In this document: in pieces, positions 1 through 8,881 of the stretch | Numbering within the stretch: the first letter of the stretch is position 1 | How the letters are laid out: each line of letters opens with the position of its first letter | Source: Paenibacillus xylanilyticus | Lineage (GTDB): Bacteria; Bacillota; Bacilli; Paenibacillales; Paenibacillaceae | NCBI RefSeq assembly: GCF_013359935.1 | Contig: NZ_JABMCB010000178.1 | Span: 124,001-188,000, forward strand | DNA: 64,000 bases | Direction of reading: 5' to 3' | Made by a program: the position numbers and the translations under genes | Notes under the pieces: generated by a model | What the model saw: only the letters and a program-made list of their open reading frames with translations | The model's database searches: none | What the model was told of the DNA's origin: nothing

Positions 1-202
1 TCTTAGCCATACTATCCGCTATCCCTTGGGACATTTCTCCGTCTTCATTCACAATCGCAACCGTCAATTCATTCGTGCGGTCGTTCACGCCGGAGTATGC
101 AGTCATCCAGATGACACTAAAGATCACTTGGAACATAAGTGCCGTAACGATCCCTACAATCACTGGCGGTTTTTTCAATAAAATGCGTAATGCCTGTAAC
201 AT
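1..202 (-). CDS. YhgE/Pip-type membrane protein, N-terminal part only
   Basis: Only the first 67 codons are in the window; the gene continues past base 1. The product starts MLQALRILLKKPPVIVGI, has one strong membrane helix at about residues 14-36, then an extracellular stretch containing VAIVNEDG. That layout (short basic N-terminus, one helix, then an AIVNED-like segment) is typical of YhgE/Pip and ABC-2 permease proteins. The ATG at 202 has GGGGGA just upstream. Two perfect 12-bp palindromes lie about 40 bp upstream, as for genes controlled by a TetR-type repressor. Family is a moderate-confidence call from a short fragment; function is not known from this sequence. Confidence 0.65.
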   Translation of the reverse strand, partial: MLQALRILLKKPPVIVGIVTALMFQVIFSVIWMTAYSGVNDRTNELTVAIVNEDGEMSQGIADSMAK

Positions 203-242
203 GAATAAGGTCCCCCATTACAAAATAGTTCTAATTTGATTT

Positions 243-271
243 AAACGATCGTTTGAATCAAACAATTGTTT
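243..271. promoter_or_regulatory. Tandem 12-bp palindromes, probable TetR-family operators
   Basis: AAACGATCGTTT (243-254) and AAACAATTGTTT (260-271) are both perfect palindromes, with centres 17 bp apart. They lie just upstream of the start of the YhgE/Pip-type gene, where a repressor would block transcription. Spacing fits two dimers side by side. The repressor gene is not in the window. Confidence 0.55.
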
Positions 272-371
272 AAATTTTAATGGCATATGTCACTATTGTC
301 AACTAATTTCTGAAATGTTCAGAAAACATAATTTACATTTCACAAATAGTGCTGTCCATTTTCATAAGAAG

Positions 372-409
372 ACAAGAAAAAGCACGGCTCGCCGCAGCAA
401 ACCGCGCTT
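372..409 (-). terminator. Terminator after copA
   Basis: An 8-bp stem (380-387 with 402-409, one G-U pair) is followed on the minus strand by a T-rich tail (TTTTTCTTG). It sits about 40 bp past the copA stop. Confidence 0.7.
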
Positions 410-451
410 CATCTCTCTTACATGTGACGTCAAGGATATTCCATTCACAGC

Positions 452-2974
452 CTATTTGTGATTACGTTCCAACTTCAACCGTTGCAGACGCAGCGAGTTC
501 AGCACGACCGATACCGAACTGAATGCCATGGCCGCTCCAGCGAGCCAAGGAGCCAGGAAACCCACTGCCGCGATAGGGATACCGATCACGTTATAGCCAA
601 GCGCCCAGAACAGATTCTGCTTAATATTGCCCATGGTGCGCCGACTCACTTCGATCGCATCCGCAATACTGTTAAGATCGCCACGCATCAGCGTAATATC
701 CGCCGCTTCCATCGCTACATCTGTCCCTGTTCCGATCGCCATGCCGATATCTGCTGTAGCCAGAGCAGGAGCATCATTGATCCCATCGCCGACCATAGCC
801 ACTTTGAGCCCGCGATCCTGCAGCTTCTTCACTTCAGCAGCTTTGCCCTCAGGCAGGACCTCTGCCAGGACATTATGGATACCCGCTTGCTCCGCTACAG
901 CACGAGCAGTACGCTCATTATCCCCCGTAATCATGATGACATCTATCCCCATGGCCTGAAGACGCTGAATGGCTTCTCGTGATGTATCCTTGATTGTATC
1001 TGCGACAGCCACTATACCTGCCCAGCGGCCATCTACCGCAACCAACATCGCCGTGCGACCGCGTTCCTCCAAATCGTTCATCTGTTGAACGGTCGCCTCC
1101 GGAACCTCCACATGAGCATCTGCAAGCAGCCGCCGTGTTCCAACCAGAACTTCCTGACCCTCGACTCTGGCCCGAACGCCATACCCCGGCACGTTCTCGA
1201 ACTGCTCCGATTGGGTTAAGGTGTGTCCTTTGGCTCGAATTCCTGCTACAATGGCTTCCGCCAGCGGGTGCTCAGAACTCTGCTCTGCTGCTCCAACCCG
1301 TTTCAGCAGCTCCGCTTCTGCCCAATCAAATGCTGTGATTACATCTGTCAGTACCGGTTTGCCTTGAGTGACCGTGCCTGTTTTGTCCAGTACAACCGTC
1401 TGAATCTGCTGTGCCGATTCCAGATGTTCGCCGCCTTTGAAAAGGATGCCATACTCAGCTGCACGCCCTGACCCGGCCATGACTGAGGTTGGTGTCGCCA
1501 GCCCGAGTGCACATGGACAGGCTATGACAAGTACAGCAATCGCTTTTTCAAGCGATCCGGCGAAATCACCGGGACTTGCGAACAGATACCAGATCAGGAA
1601 TGTCAATACAGCAATCCCGACCACAATCGGGACAAAGATTCCCGAAATGACATCCGCAATTCGCTGAATGGGCGCTTTAGAACCCTGCGCCTGTTCAACC
1701 ACTTTAATGATTTGAGATAACGCCGTATCTGAACCGACTCGGGTCGCGCGCAGTCTCAGTGCACCATTTTTGTTCAGCGTAGCGCCCGTAACGGCGTCAC
1801 CAGGCTTTTTATCGACAGGCAAACTCTCGCCGCTCAGCATGGATTCATCTACTGAGGACTGCCCTTCTTCCACGATACCATCCACGGGAATGCTATCCCC
1901 TGGTCTTACTAGAACAAGGTCACCTACCGCCACATATGCTGCAGGAACAACCACTTCCTGCCCGTCCCGGATTACCCGGGCTTCACGAGGAGCCAGTTCG
2001 ATCAGGCTTTTAATTGCCTGCGATGAGCGGCCTTTTGCTACGGCTTCCAACCATTTGCCAAGCAAGATTAATGTAATCAGAATGGCACTGGTTTCATAAT
2101 AGAGTTCTATTGAAGGCATGGTGGCCGTTGTACTCGCCCCCATCCCACCATGATCCATTGTCGTTGGGGTTACAAATCCACTTGTGAGGGTCAGGTAAAG
2201 ACTATAGAAGAATGCCGCACTTGTACCCAAAGCGACCAGGACGTCCATATTGGCACTGCCATTCCGCAAGGCCTTATAAGCCCCCACATAAAATTGCCAT
2301 CCAATCACGAATTGTACCGGAGCTGCCAGCACCAGTTGGAACCACGGATTCATAAACAGCTCAGGCACCCATATCCAAGAAGTGAACGAGAAATGACCTA
2401 CCATCGCCCATAGCAGAGGTATTGATAATAGAGCGGATATCATCCACTTCCATTTCTTGCGCTGCAGCTCACGCTCACGGACAGATGAGGTTTCTTCCTG
2501 TGTCTGCTGCAACTCAGCACCGTAGCCAAGCTGTTTGATTTTGGCCGTGATATCGGAAGGTTTCAATGCTCCGGCTGCATATTCAACATGCCCTGTCTCC
2601 AGCGCCAGGTTAACATTCGCACGCGATACGCCTGGCAATCGGGAGAGCCCCTTTTCAATTCGGGCAGAGCATGCGGCGCACGTCATCCCCGTAATGTCCA
2701 GATCAACTGACTCCGTCACTGTACCGTAGCCAAGCGCCTCCACCTTATCCCGCAATGCGCCTAGACTAACAGCTTTCGGATCGTAGGTCACGCTTGCTTG
2801 CTCTATGGCAAGATTGACACTGGCCTGCTGAACACCTTCCATACGTGATAATCCCTTTTCGATCCGTGTGGAACAGGCCGCACAGGTCATGCCCGTAATC
2901 TGCAGCGTTGTCTGCAAACCATCCGGCTGCGATCCGGCTCTTGGTGTATTATCCGTTGATGATGATTTATCCAT
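452..2974 (-). CDS. copA: Copper-exporting P1B-type ATPase CopA
   Basis: An 840-residue copper(I) efflux pump of the cytoplasmic membrane. Two heavy-metal-binding domains at about residues 22-90 and 93-160 each contain GMTCAAC. These are followed by membrane helices, the transmembrane metal motif CPC at 486-488, the phosphorylation motif DKTGT with Asp530, an SEHP motif and GDGINDAP in the ATP-binding domain. Length and domain order are normal for the family. The ATG at 2974 follows a GGAG-containing leader. It is the last gene of csoR-copZ-copA but has its own promoter overlapped by a CsoR-type operator, so copper should induce it directly. CopZ next door is the expected copper donor. High confidence. 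Confidence 0.97.
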   Translation of the reverse strand: MDKSSSTDNTPRAGSQPDGLQTTLQITGMTCAACSTRIEKGLSRMEGVQQASVNLAIEQASVTYDPKAVSLGALRDKVEALGYGTVTESVDLDITGMTCAACSARIEKGLSRLPGVSRANVNLALETGHVEYAAGALKPSDITAKIKQLGYGAELQQTQEETSSVRERELQRKKWKWMISALLSIPLLWAMVGHFSFTSWIWVPELFMNPWFQLVLAAPVQFVIGWQFYVGAYKALRNGSANMDVLVALGTSAAFFYSLYLTLTSGFVTPTTMDHGGMGASTTATMPSIELYYETSAILITLILLGKWLEAVAKGRSSQAIKSLIELAPREARVIRDGQEVVVPAAYVAVGDLVLVRPGDSIPVDGIVEEGQSSVDESMLSGESLPVDKKPGDAVTGATLNKNGALRLRATRVGSDTALSQIIKVVEQAQGSKAPIQRIADVISGIFVPIVVGIAVLTFLIWYLFASPGDFAGSLEKAIAVLVIACPCALGLATPTSVMAGSGRAAEYGILFKGGEHLESAQQIQTVVLDKTGTVTQGKPVLTDVITAFDWAEAELLKRVGAAEQSSEHPLAEAIVAGIRAKGHTLTQSEQFENVPGYGVRARVEGQEVLVGTRRLLADAHVEVPEATVQQMNDLEERGRTAMLVAVDGRWAGIVAVADTIKDTSREAIQRLQAMGIDVIMITGDNERTARAVAEQAGIHNVLAEVLPEGKAAEVKKLQDRGLKVAMVGDGINDAPALATADIGMAIGTGTDVAMEAADITLMRGDLNSIADAIEVSRRTMGNIKQNLFWALGYNVIGIPIAAVGFLAPWLAGAAMAFSSVSVVLNSLRLQRLKLERNHK

Positions 2975-3010
2975 GATGTCAGTCTCCTTTCATACTTGAA
3001 TCGTTATCCT

Positions 3011-3041
3011 ATTGTACCCCTGGGGGGTATAAAACAGACAA
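3011..3041 (-). promoter_or_regulatory. copA promoter with CsoR operator
   Basis: On the minus strand a -35 TTGTCT (3036-3041) and -10 TACAAT (3011-3016) are 19 bp apart. The inverted repeat TACCCC-TGG-GGGGTA at 3015-3029 overlaps the -10. G/C-tract palindromes of this form are the known binding sites of CsoR copper-sensing repressors. Confidence 0.75.
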
Positions 3042-3137
3042 AAAATCAGGCTTAAACGATGCACCCTCTTGTGATCAACGCCTGTCGGCACTTTGGACTG
3101 AGCCATAAATCGAGAGAACACCATTTAAGCCAACTTC

Positions 3138-3338
3138 TTAGACTACATCGTATCCTTGATCTTCAATGGCAGCCTTGATCTGCTCCACATTGACTTGCTG
3201 TTCATCATATTCCACTGCAACGGTTCCCGCTGCCAGATCCACTTGTCCTTTGGCACCCGCACTTTTCACAGCTTCTTCGACTGATTTCACGCAGTGGTTG
3301 CACGACATTCCAGTAACATTCAGTGTAACGTTAGACAT
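3138..3338 (-). CDS. copZ: Copper chaperone CopZ
   Basis: A 66-residue single-domain heavy-metal-associated protein in the cytoplasm. The metal loop GMSCNHC near residue 10 carries the two cysteines that bind Cu(I). The family hands copper to the N-terminal domains of CopA, whose gene is immediately downstream. Start ATG at 3338 is preceded by AAGGAGG. It lies 51 bp after csoR and is probably cotranscribed with it from the CsoR-controlled promoter at 3823-3851. High confidence from the motif, length and neighbours. Confidence 0.95.
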   Translation of the reverse strand: MSNVTLNVTGMSCNHCVKSVEEAVKSAGAKGQVDLAAGTVAVEYDEQQVNVEQIKAAIEDQGYDVV

Positions 3339-3389
3339 AATTCATTTCCTCCTTGGCATATATAAATGATTACTTCATTCTGCATATCA

Positions 3390-3794
3390 TTACTTCATCA
3401 ATTTCCTTACCGTAACCAACAGCTCATCTACAACCTCGTGTTCCCCCGCTTGGATCCGTTCAACGATACAACTCTTCATGTGACCTTCAAGCAGCAGCTT
3501 GCCCACTGAATTGAGCGCAGACTGCGCAGCCGCAATCTGGGTAAGCACATCGTCACAATACGTGTCCTTCTCGATCAGTCCCTTGATCCCGCGGATCTGT
3601 CCTTCTACCCGGTTCAAACGGGATATCAAGTTACCCTTCATCTCCTGCGAGTGATGGCTCTTGCGCACATGCTTCCCGTCACTGCCTTCAGAATGACATG
3701 CAGCCGCTTGTTGATCGGGCGGTACAGCCGCTTCCGGCTGGTTCGTTACTGATGGTTCCAAGGGTTCCTTGGGATGGCTCTGATGATCCATCAT
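3390..3794 (-). CDS. csoR: CsoR-family copper-sensing repressor
   Basis: Four-helix DUF156-type repressor that releases DNA on binding Cu(I). The core (GNLISRLNRVEGQIRGI onward) has the Cys in DTYCDD and the His-x3-Cys in GHMKSC that form the copper site. ATG at 3794 or 3791 is preferred because AAGGGG sits 5-8 bases upstream; a GTG at 3800 is abutted by the same site and less likely. Unusual is a roughly 50-residue N-terminal extension before the core, rich in Pro, His and Gln and containing an extra Cys and several His. CsoR proteins normally start close to the core, so the tail could be extra metal ligand or flexible filler. Autoregulated through 3823-3851. Confidence 0.93.
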   Translation of the reverse strand: MMDHQSHPKEPLEPSVTNQPEAAVPPDQQAAACHSEGSDGKHVRKSHHSQEMKGNLISRLNRVEGQIRGIKGLIEKDTYCDDVLTQIAAAQSALNSVGKLLLEGHMKSCIVERIQAGEHEVVDELLVTVRKLMK

Positions 3795-3822
3795 GAACAC
3801 CCCTTTTCTTCGTTCTTTTCAC

Positions 3823-3851
3823 AGTGTAACATACCCCATGGGGGTATTCAA
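3823..3851 (-). promoter_or_regulatory. csoR-copZ promoter with CsoR operator in the spacer
   Basis: Minus-strand -35 TTGAAT (3846-3851) and -10 TACACT (3823-3828), 17 bp apart. The perfect inverted repeat ATACCCC-ATG-GGGGTAT (3831-3847) fills the spacer, matching the other CsoR site at 3015-3029. Confidence 0.8.
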
Positions 3852-3918
3852 GCGTTAAATATAAATTTGTTTATTCGCCAATGTAATCCCGTATTATTTT
3901 AAAATGTGCAAGAAACCG

Positions 3919-4407
3919 CTACAGTATGTACTCCATCCTGCTGCTTCGGACAGACAGACCCATTTGTTCATAGAAGGCCTGTGCTCCCGTATTAAATGTA
4001 GATACCGTCAATTCAACACTGTCTGCCTGGAGCTCCCTGCCCATTTCAATCAGCGCATGCATCAACTTCTTCCCTGTTCCCTGACCCCGCTGACCGCTTC
4101 CAACAACTAATTCATTGATATACAGTATTTTGCGATCACACAGCAGATCCACATTTTGTATCAAACTTAATTGTGCACTTCCGTAACCAAGAATTCTACC
4201 TGTGCTTGATGACTCAGCAACAAATAGATATCGCATGTCCGTATCCAGTAATTCTACAAACTCCTGCTTCTCCATCCTGGACTGCAATGCTCTATACACA
4301 TCGGGCCGAGCTTCAACATGCATCTGATGCAATTCATTCATTAGCAGCGATACGCCCGGATAGTCTCGAGCCTCTGCCTTTCTGATATGGATACGATCCA
4401 CTCTCAT
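3919..4407 (-). CDS. GNAT-family N-acetyltransferase
   Basis: About 162 residues with a GNAT fold. It transfers an acetyl group from acetyl-CoA to an amine, but the substrate cannot be read from sequence. The acetyl-CoA loop is VVGSGQRGQGTGKKLM, a Q/RxxGxG/A-type motif at about residues 101-116, after the beta strand ILYINELVV. The C-terminus NTGAQAFYEQMGL is the typical final motif. ATG at 4407 follows GGAAGG. Single gene divergent from nothing obvious; it is upstream of the 4506 gene's terminator. Family certain, role unknown. Confidence 0.85.
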   Translation of the reverse strand: MRVDRIHIRKAEARDYPGVSLLMNELHQMHVEARPDVYRALQSRMEKQEFVELLDTDMRYLFVAESSSTGRILGYGSAQLSLIQNVDLLCDRKILYINELVVGSGQRGQGTGKKLMHALIEMGRELQADSVELTVSTFNTGAQAFYEQMGLSVRSSRMEYIL

Positions 4408-4448
4408 CACACCTTCCTTGCTTGAATTATATTATTATATAACAAAAT

Positions 4449-4478
4449 AAAGCAGATACCTCAGGCGGTATCTGCTTT
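4449..4478 (-). terminator. Terminator of the small acidic-protein gene
   Basis: A perfect 12-bp stem (4449-4460 with 4467-4478) and 6-nt loop, followed on the minus strand by TTTATTTTGTT. Confidence 0.85.
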
Positions 4479-4505
4479 GGTTAGAAACGACTCTTTCGTT
4501 TCGTC

Positions 4506-4688
4506 TTATTCTTTGGAGGACTTCCCCTCATCAAATGCAACCGGTGATGGCTTCGCAGCCCAATCATCCGCTTCGGGCTCGATATCTACGCCGTTCATGA
4601 TTTTCTTTTTCTCCATCAAGGAATCCCCGTCTTCGTCCAGCTTGTTGCGAATTTCCGCCTCATCTTGAGGTTGATTATTCTGTGTCAT
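4506..4688 (-). CDS. Small acidic hydrophilic protein
   Basis: A 60-residue protein beginning MTQNNQPQDEAEIRNKLDED, rich in Asp, Glu and Lys, with no membrane segment or recognisable fold. It is likely a real gene: AAAGGAGG lies 8 bases before the ATG, and a strong terminator follows 27 bp after the stop, giving a monocistronic unit. I do not recognise the family. The composition suggests a cytoplasmic, partly disordered protein. Confidence 0.75.
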   Translation of the reverse strand: MTQNNQPQDEAEIRNKLDEDGDSLMEKKKIMNGVDIEPEADDWAAKPSPVAFDEGKSSKE

Positions 4689-4775
4689 TCTAGAGTCCTC
4701 CTTTATATTTCATCATCATAATGATGTTCCTTTATATAACTTACCCAATTTTTTCATTCCCATTCGCCATATGTG

Positions 4776-5387
4776 CTATTCGAAGTCCACCTGTTTGTCC
4801 AATATGACTTCTTCTATCTTATGTTCCAACTCCGGGATTGAAGGGATCAGTGAGAATTGAATATTTTCCAGAGAGGAAGGCAGGGCGGGAACCACGCGAA
4901 AACTCATTTGTGTGTCGCCACCCCCTCCACGACTGCTATGTCTCATCGTCATATAACCCTGCCCACTAATAATCTCTAGCGCCAGATGTGGTACCACATG
5001 TACACGCTCAGCTTCCTTCCCTTTATATTGAATCTCCAGATGAACTATGCTCTCTGTCTCATATTGCATGGAATGGGTTATAAGGTACTCGCATGAATCG
5101 ATTACTGCTTTCTTCATAATTGACACCACACCGATCAATGGCAGTTCTTCGCGCGGGAAGAAATGCATCTGCGGCATGGGTTGAACATTACGAATAACAT
5201 AACGGATGTCTTCTTCCTTCATATCCAGTGATGTTACCCATTCATCTATAATCTCTTGAGGCGGATGGTATTGAACCGCTCCCGTAATATTTTTCCGTGC
5301 AGCGACCAGTCTAAGCAGTTGTTCATCAATCTGCCGCACCTCATCATTATATTCAAAAGGAATTGCACGAAATTCACTCCACCCCAT
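4776..5387 (-). CDS. Uncharacterised protein with chorismate-mutase-like N-terminal helix
   Basis: A 203-residue cytoplasmic protein. Residues 16-33 (EVRQIDEQLLRLVAARKN) resemble the first long helix of AroQ-type chorismate mutases (IDxQLLxLLxxR). The rest, with a glycine run SSRGGGGD near residue 150 and predicted beta strands, does not match that enzyme, and the other AroQ catalytic residues are not evident. AGGAGG lies 10 bases before the ATG. The next gene upstream on the same strand ends 33 bp before this start, so they may be cotranscribed. Function unknown. Confidence 0.7.
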   Translation of the reverse strand: MGWSEFRAIPFEYNDEVRQIDEQLLRLVAARKNITGAVQYHPPQEIIDEWVTSLDMKEEDIRYVIRNVQPMPQMHFFPREELPLIGVVSIMKKAVIDSCEYLITHSMQYETESIVHLEIQYKGKEAERVHVVPHLALEIISGQGYMTMRHSSRGGGGDTQMSFRVVPALPSSLENIQFSLIPSIPELEHKIEEVILDKQVDFE

Positions 5388-5419
5388 ATTCCATTCGCCT
5401 CCTGTTTAATGAAATTCTA

Positions 5420-5935
5420 TTATGTATCCGGTATAAGTCTGCGTCCAAGTTCGTGACCCAACATAACAATGGGCAGAACTACAAGTCCCACTGGTATGCT
5501 TACCAATACCTCCCCCCAAGTTACAATTCCCTCGTTCAGAAATCGGTAAAACAGATACATGCCGTACGGCAACGTGATACATACTGCGCTGACTACCCCC
5601 GGGGTGTACATTTTCAGGTACAAGCTTTGCCCGATATGTGTAAATACATGCAGCAAAAAGAGTGTATTAAAAGCCAAAAACATAAAATAATGTCCATACT
5701 CTGCAGCTATATACACAAAGGGTATGAAGACGACAAATTCCAGCAGTACAGCCACACCGAACTGGCTGCTGTTGATCCGCAGCATGGATTCCAGACGTTC
5801 GGAGACCCTTGGCGAGACACGCTGGAGAACTTTTGTTTTATTCTTCCGAATCCAGGGACCTACCCAAATGATTTCTTCGAGATCATGAAGCAGAAAAGTG
5901 ACAAGAAATAACCAGATGAGTGTTGTAAGCGACAT
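5420..5935 (-). CDS. HXXEE-domain integral membrane protein
   Basis: A 171-residue protein with about five membrane helices. The motif HDLEE at residues 17-21 inside the first helix is the hallmark of the HXXEE family, and a late GHELGR (about residues 160-165) is also typical. No activity is established for the family; the conserved His and Glu residues suggest a metal or catalytic site within the membrane. AGGAGGTG precedes the ATG by about 13 bases. It is followed closely by the gene at 4776-5387. Confidence 0.85.
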   Translation of the reverse strand: MSLTTLIWLFLVTFLLHDLEEIIWVGPWIRKNKTKVLQRVSPRVSERLESMLRINSSQFGVAVLLEFVVFIPFVYIAAEYGHYFMFLAFNTLFLLHVFTHIGQSLYLKMYTPGVVSAVCITLPYGMYLFYRFLNEGIVTWGEVLVSIPVGLVVLPIVMLGHELGRRLIPDT

Positions 5936-6060
5936 GGGTTAATAAAACACCTCCTCGTTAGATCATGTTAAATTCTGTATGCTCATAAACTAATTCGCTA
6001 CTCCACACCTTCTCCCCCTTCTTGGCATGGAATTATAATTCATTCACTTAATAATAAAAA

Positions 6061-6113
6061 AGTGGCGAGCCTCCCGCCCAGCTGGAAAGCTGGATCGAGG
6101 AGGTTCACCACTA
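6061..6113 (-). terminator. Terminator after the EamA exporter gene
   Basis: A long stem (AGTGGCGAGCCTCC with GGAGGTTCACCACT, two G-U pairs) with a second small hairpin in the loop, followed on the minus strand by TTTTTATTATTAAG. It starts a few bases after the stop at 6118. Confidence 0.75.
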
Positions 6114-6117
6114 GCTT

Positions 6118-7008
6118 TTATATTTTTGCGACTTTGCTGCCCTTTACCTTCAGATTTACGAGCAGAATGCTGGCTATAATCATGACTAAACCTGCGATCA
6201 GATTGACCGTCACCGATTCCCCAAGGAACAGTACACTGCATAACAGAGCAATCAGCGGAATCAGAAATGTGAAGGATCCCACCTTGCTGGCTTCACCGGA
6301 GCTGACCAGTTTGAAGAACGCGAGCCATCCCATTGCAATGACAAACACCGAAATGAACAGCATATCCAGTATAAAAGGAAGTACCCACTGCACTTCAGCC
6401 CAGCTCTCTGTGGCTGTACCCGTCAACGTCAGGACAACCCCGCCAAGCAGAATCGGAATCGCCGTCATCCAGATCCCGTCCACCTTCGTTGATGTTCTCT
6501 TCATATATACGGTCCCAATCGCCCAGCTGATCGCACTAAACAGTCCAAGCATAACCCCTTCGGGGGATACTTTGCCTGTCATGCCGCCGATGCTGATCGT
6601 CGCCACACCGGCAAACCCGAGAACCAGTCCGGCGATTTTCAATCCATACATCGACTCGCCCAGCCACAGCCAGGCCCCGATCCCGAGCAGCACAGGCTGA
6701 AGGAACACAATGGAGGAAAATAAACCTGCGGGCACTTCCGTCAGACCAACGGTCTGAAAGCCGTAGAAGAAAATAATGTTCAGCACCGCAGAGATAGCAT
6801 AGATATGCCAGGTTTCCCGGAGCCGCAGCGTTTTGTACCGTGGAAAAGCATAGATACCAAGCAACAGTCCGCCAATTAACAGTCGCATGCCTGCAAACAA
6901 AAGCGGTGGTGTGAAATTTAACGCATATTTGGTCAGGGGCCAGTTTACTCCCCACATAAGTACCAGAAAAGCCAGGACCCAGCCTGCTTTTGCACGTGAT
7001 AAAGCCAT
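6118..7008 (-). CDS. EamA-family (DMT superfamily) metabolite exporter
   Basis: A 296-residue inner-membrane protein with ten predicted helices in two EamA repeats (about residues 8-140 and 150-285). The repeats carry the usual WGVNWP and ALLCSVLFLGE signatures. Family members export amino acids, nucleosides or other small metabolites; the substrate is not readable here. The gene is divergent from a LysR regulator gene 105 bp away, an arrangement in which the regulator usually controls the exporter. Own terminator at 6061-6113. Confidence 0.9.
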   Translation of the reverse strand: MALSRAKAGWVLAFLVLMWGVNWPLTKYALNFTPPLLFAGMRLLIGGLLLGIYAFPRYKTLRLRETWHIYAISAVLNIIFFYGFQTVGLTEVPAGLFSSIVFLQPVLLGIGAWLWLGESMYGLKIAGLVLGFAGVATISIGGMTGKVSPEGVMLGLFSAISWAIGTVYMKRTSTKVDGIWMTAIPILLGGVVLTLTGTATESWAEVQWVLPFILDMLFISVFVIAMGWLAFFKLVSSGEASKVGSFTFLIPLIALLCSVLFLGESVTVNLIAGLVMIIASILLVNLKVKGSKVAKI

Positions 7009-7113
7009 AAGTCAATCTCTCCTATCCGTTGATCGTTTCCGTGTCTCCATGATACAATAATCACCAAAATAATTGAAATGCATGTTAATCATAAGGAGCA
7101 TACCATATTAGTT

Positions 7114-7998
7114 ATGACCAATTCACAATTACAGTTGTTCGTGAAAGTTGCCGAAACCGGAAGTTTCACCCGTGCAGGACAGGAACTGAATATGACGCAG
7201 CCTGCGGTCAGCCGGGCCATCTCATCTCTTGAAAATGAATTGGACGTCACCCTGATCATACGGGATCGGCGGAACGGAATTTTACTTACCGATGTGGGGC
7301 AGCGAATATTGGTCATCTTCCGTCGGATCTTGCAGCAATACGATAAAGTTCAACAGGTTGTTGCGGCTGAAAAAGGACTTGAGATTGGTACCATTCGCAT
7401 TGGTTCTTTTCCCATGTCATCTGCCCATCTGCTGCCCAAAATTATCCGCTCCATCCGTGACCGCTATCCGCACATTGAGTTTGAGCTGCATGAGGGAAAT
7501 ATTCATGAGATTCAGGAGTGGCTTAATTCACGCTCTATTGATGTTGCTCTCATTATTGTGACAGATAAGGAACCATTGGATAGGGCTTATGAGACGCTGC
7601 CGCTGTATAATGAAGAGATGCTGGCTGTGTTTCGGGAGGATGAGCCATTTGCGGATCAGGAGATCCTGCCGGTGAAGAGGCTGAACCAACATCCGATGAT
7701 TATATGCAATGGCGGATACGAAGTGCCCATTGTGGATTTGTTCAGACGGGCGGAAGCGGAGCTCAAATTCGGGTTTATTGTGCATAACGTCAACACTTGC
7801 CTTAGCATGATTGAACAGGGACTGGGTACTGCTTTGCTGCCTGCCATTTCTCTTTCCTGGCTGCCTCCTGGTGTAAAAGCAGTCCCTACCGAACCGAAGG
7901 CTTATCGCAATATTGAGATTGCTGTCCCTTCCCTGGTTGAAGCTTCCCCGGCATCCCGTTTGTTTATCGAGACGGCGCAGCACTTGTTCGGGAAGTAA
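7114..7998 (+). CDS. LysR-family transcriptional regulator
   Basis: A 294-residue regulator. The winged HTH is at residues 1-60 (SQLQLFVKVAETGSFTRAG, then SRAISSLENEL) and an effector-binding domain spans about 90-294. I chose ATG at 7114 because it places the HTH in the standard position. AAGGAG lies 16 bases upstream, a little far; an ATG at 7078 would add 12 residues and has no ribosome site. Divergent from the EamA exporter gene, which is its likely target. Ends at a strong terminator (8015-8059). Confidence 0.9.
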   Translation: MTNSQLQLFVKVAETGSFTRAGQELNMTQPAVSRAISSLENELDVTLIIRDRRNGILLTDVGQRILVIFRRILQQYDKVQQVVAAEKGLEIGTIRIGSFPMSSAHLLPKIIRSIRDRYPHIEFELHEGNIHEIQEWLNSRSIDVALIIVTDKEPLDRAYETLPLYNEEMLAVFREDEPFADQEILPVKRLNQHPMIICNGGYEVPIVDLFRRAEAELKFGFIVHNVNTCLSMIEQGLGTALLPAISLSWLPPGVKAVPTEPKAYRNIEIAVPSLVEASPASRLFIETAQHLFGK

Positions 7999-8014
7999 CT
8001 CGCGATATAAAAAA

Positions 8015-8059
8015 GACGTTCACTACGTCATACAACATGACCAAGTGAACGTCCCTTTT
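8015..8059 (+). terminator. Terminator after the LysR gene
   Basis: Perfect 10-bp stem GACGTTCACT (8015-8024) with AGTGAACGTC (8044-8053), then CCTTTTT. The A-run before the stem could let it serve the convergent operon too. Confidence 0.85.
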
Positions 8060-8121
8060 TCAAACCAACCATTTCAGATGGAGCTTTACTTTACCTTACG
8101 TTGCACCCCGATGAGCGATGC

Positions 8122-8880
8122 CTACGCCTGATCTTGGCGTGCGAGCGCAGCAAGCGCACGTAGAGCCGCATTCATCTCGTGTTCAACTGCATGTGCTACT
8201 GCATCCGTATGCGGATCATACTCGGCTGCCAGATCGCTGTCCGCGAAACCATCGATCGCCACAATCGCTCCGGCACGTGCACCGCGCAATGTGCTGACAA
8301 TGTAGAGTGCCGCAATTTCCATCTCGGCTGCAAGCGCACCAGCCTGTTTATACTTGCGGTGAGGAATCTCCTCCACCCCTGTGAAGAACGCATCCAGTGT
8401 CACTGTGATGCCTACGCCGACTTTGCCTGCAGCAGTTGCCGCGTCGGCATTCCCTTTCTCCTGTGCAGCTTCAATCAATGCCTGTGTAACTCCGATATCA
8501 GCAACCGCAGGGAAACCATCCGGCACCAGTTGACGGGTCAATCCGTCCGAGCGGACCGCTGCCGTACTGACAATCAAACTGCCTGCCGGGTAATCCGCAG
8601 TATACGAACCTGCTGTTCCGACACGAATCAGGGTAGTCACCCCAGCACGAATCAATTCTTCGAAGCAGACAGCTGCCCCCGGTGAACCAACGCCATGGCT
8701 GACAACAGCCATCTCCACACCTTCATACAGCCCCACGAATGTGCGATACTCCCGGCTGAACGCCAGTTCTCTTGCCTGCTCCAGCTTGCGGGAAATCTTC
8801 TCGGCACGAGCGGGATCACCACAGACAATGGCATAAGCAGGCATGTCCTCCGAATGAATCTGTAAAATGGGCATCAACAT
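8122..8880 (-). CDS. Nucleoside phosphorylase, uridine-phosphorylase type
   Basis: A 252-residue cytoplasmic PNP/UDP-family enzyme that splits nucleosides with phosphate to a base and ribose-1-phosphate. Visible motifs are GDPARAEK (phosphate loop), SHGVGSPGA, RVGTAGSY, VRSDGLTRQLVPDGFPAVAD and AAEMEIAALY (ribose-binding EME). The VRxDG...EFPAVAD-like stretch resembles Udp more than DeoD. Start ATG at 8880 has AAGGAG 10 bases upstream and begins one base after the stop of the preceding gene, so translation is probably coupled. It is the last gene of a nucleoside import operon, which fits salvage of imported nucleosides. Confidence 0.88.
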   Translation of the reverse strand: MLMPILQIHSEDMPAYAIVCGDPARAEKISRKLEQARELAFSREYRTFVGLYEGVEMAVVSHGVGSPGAAVCFEELIRAGVTTLIRVGTAGSYTADYPAGSLIVSTAAVRSDGLTRQLVPDGFPAVADIGVTQALIEAAQEKGNADAATAAGKVGVGITVTLDAFFTGVEEIPHRKYKQAGALAAEMEIAALYIVSTLRGARAGAIVAIDGFADSDLAAEYDPHTDAVAHAVEHEMNAALRALAALARQDQA

Positions 8881-8881
8881 G

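Noticed and set aside
458..982. Open frames on the plus strand opposite copA
   Set aside because: Shadow of a well-defined P-type ATPase gene; no ribosome site and Cys/His-rich, non-protein-like composition.
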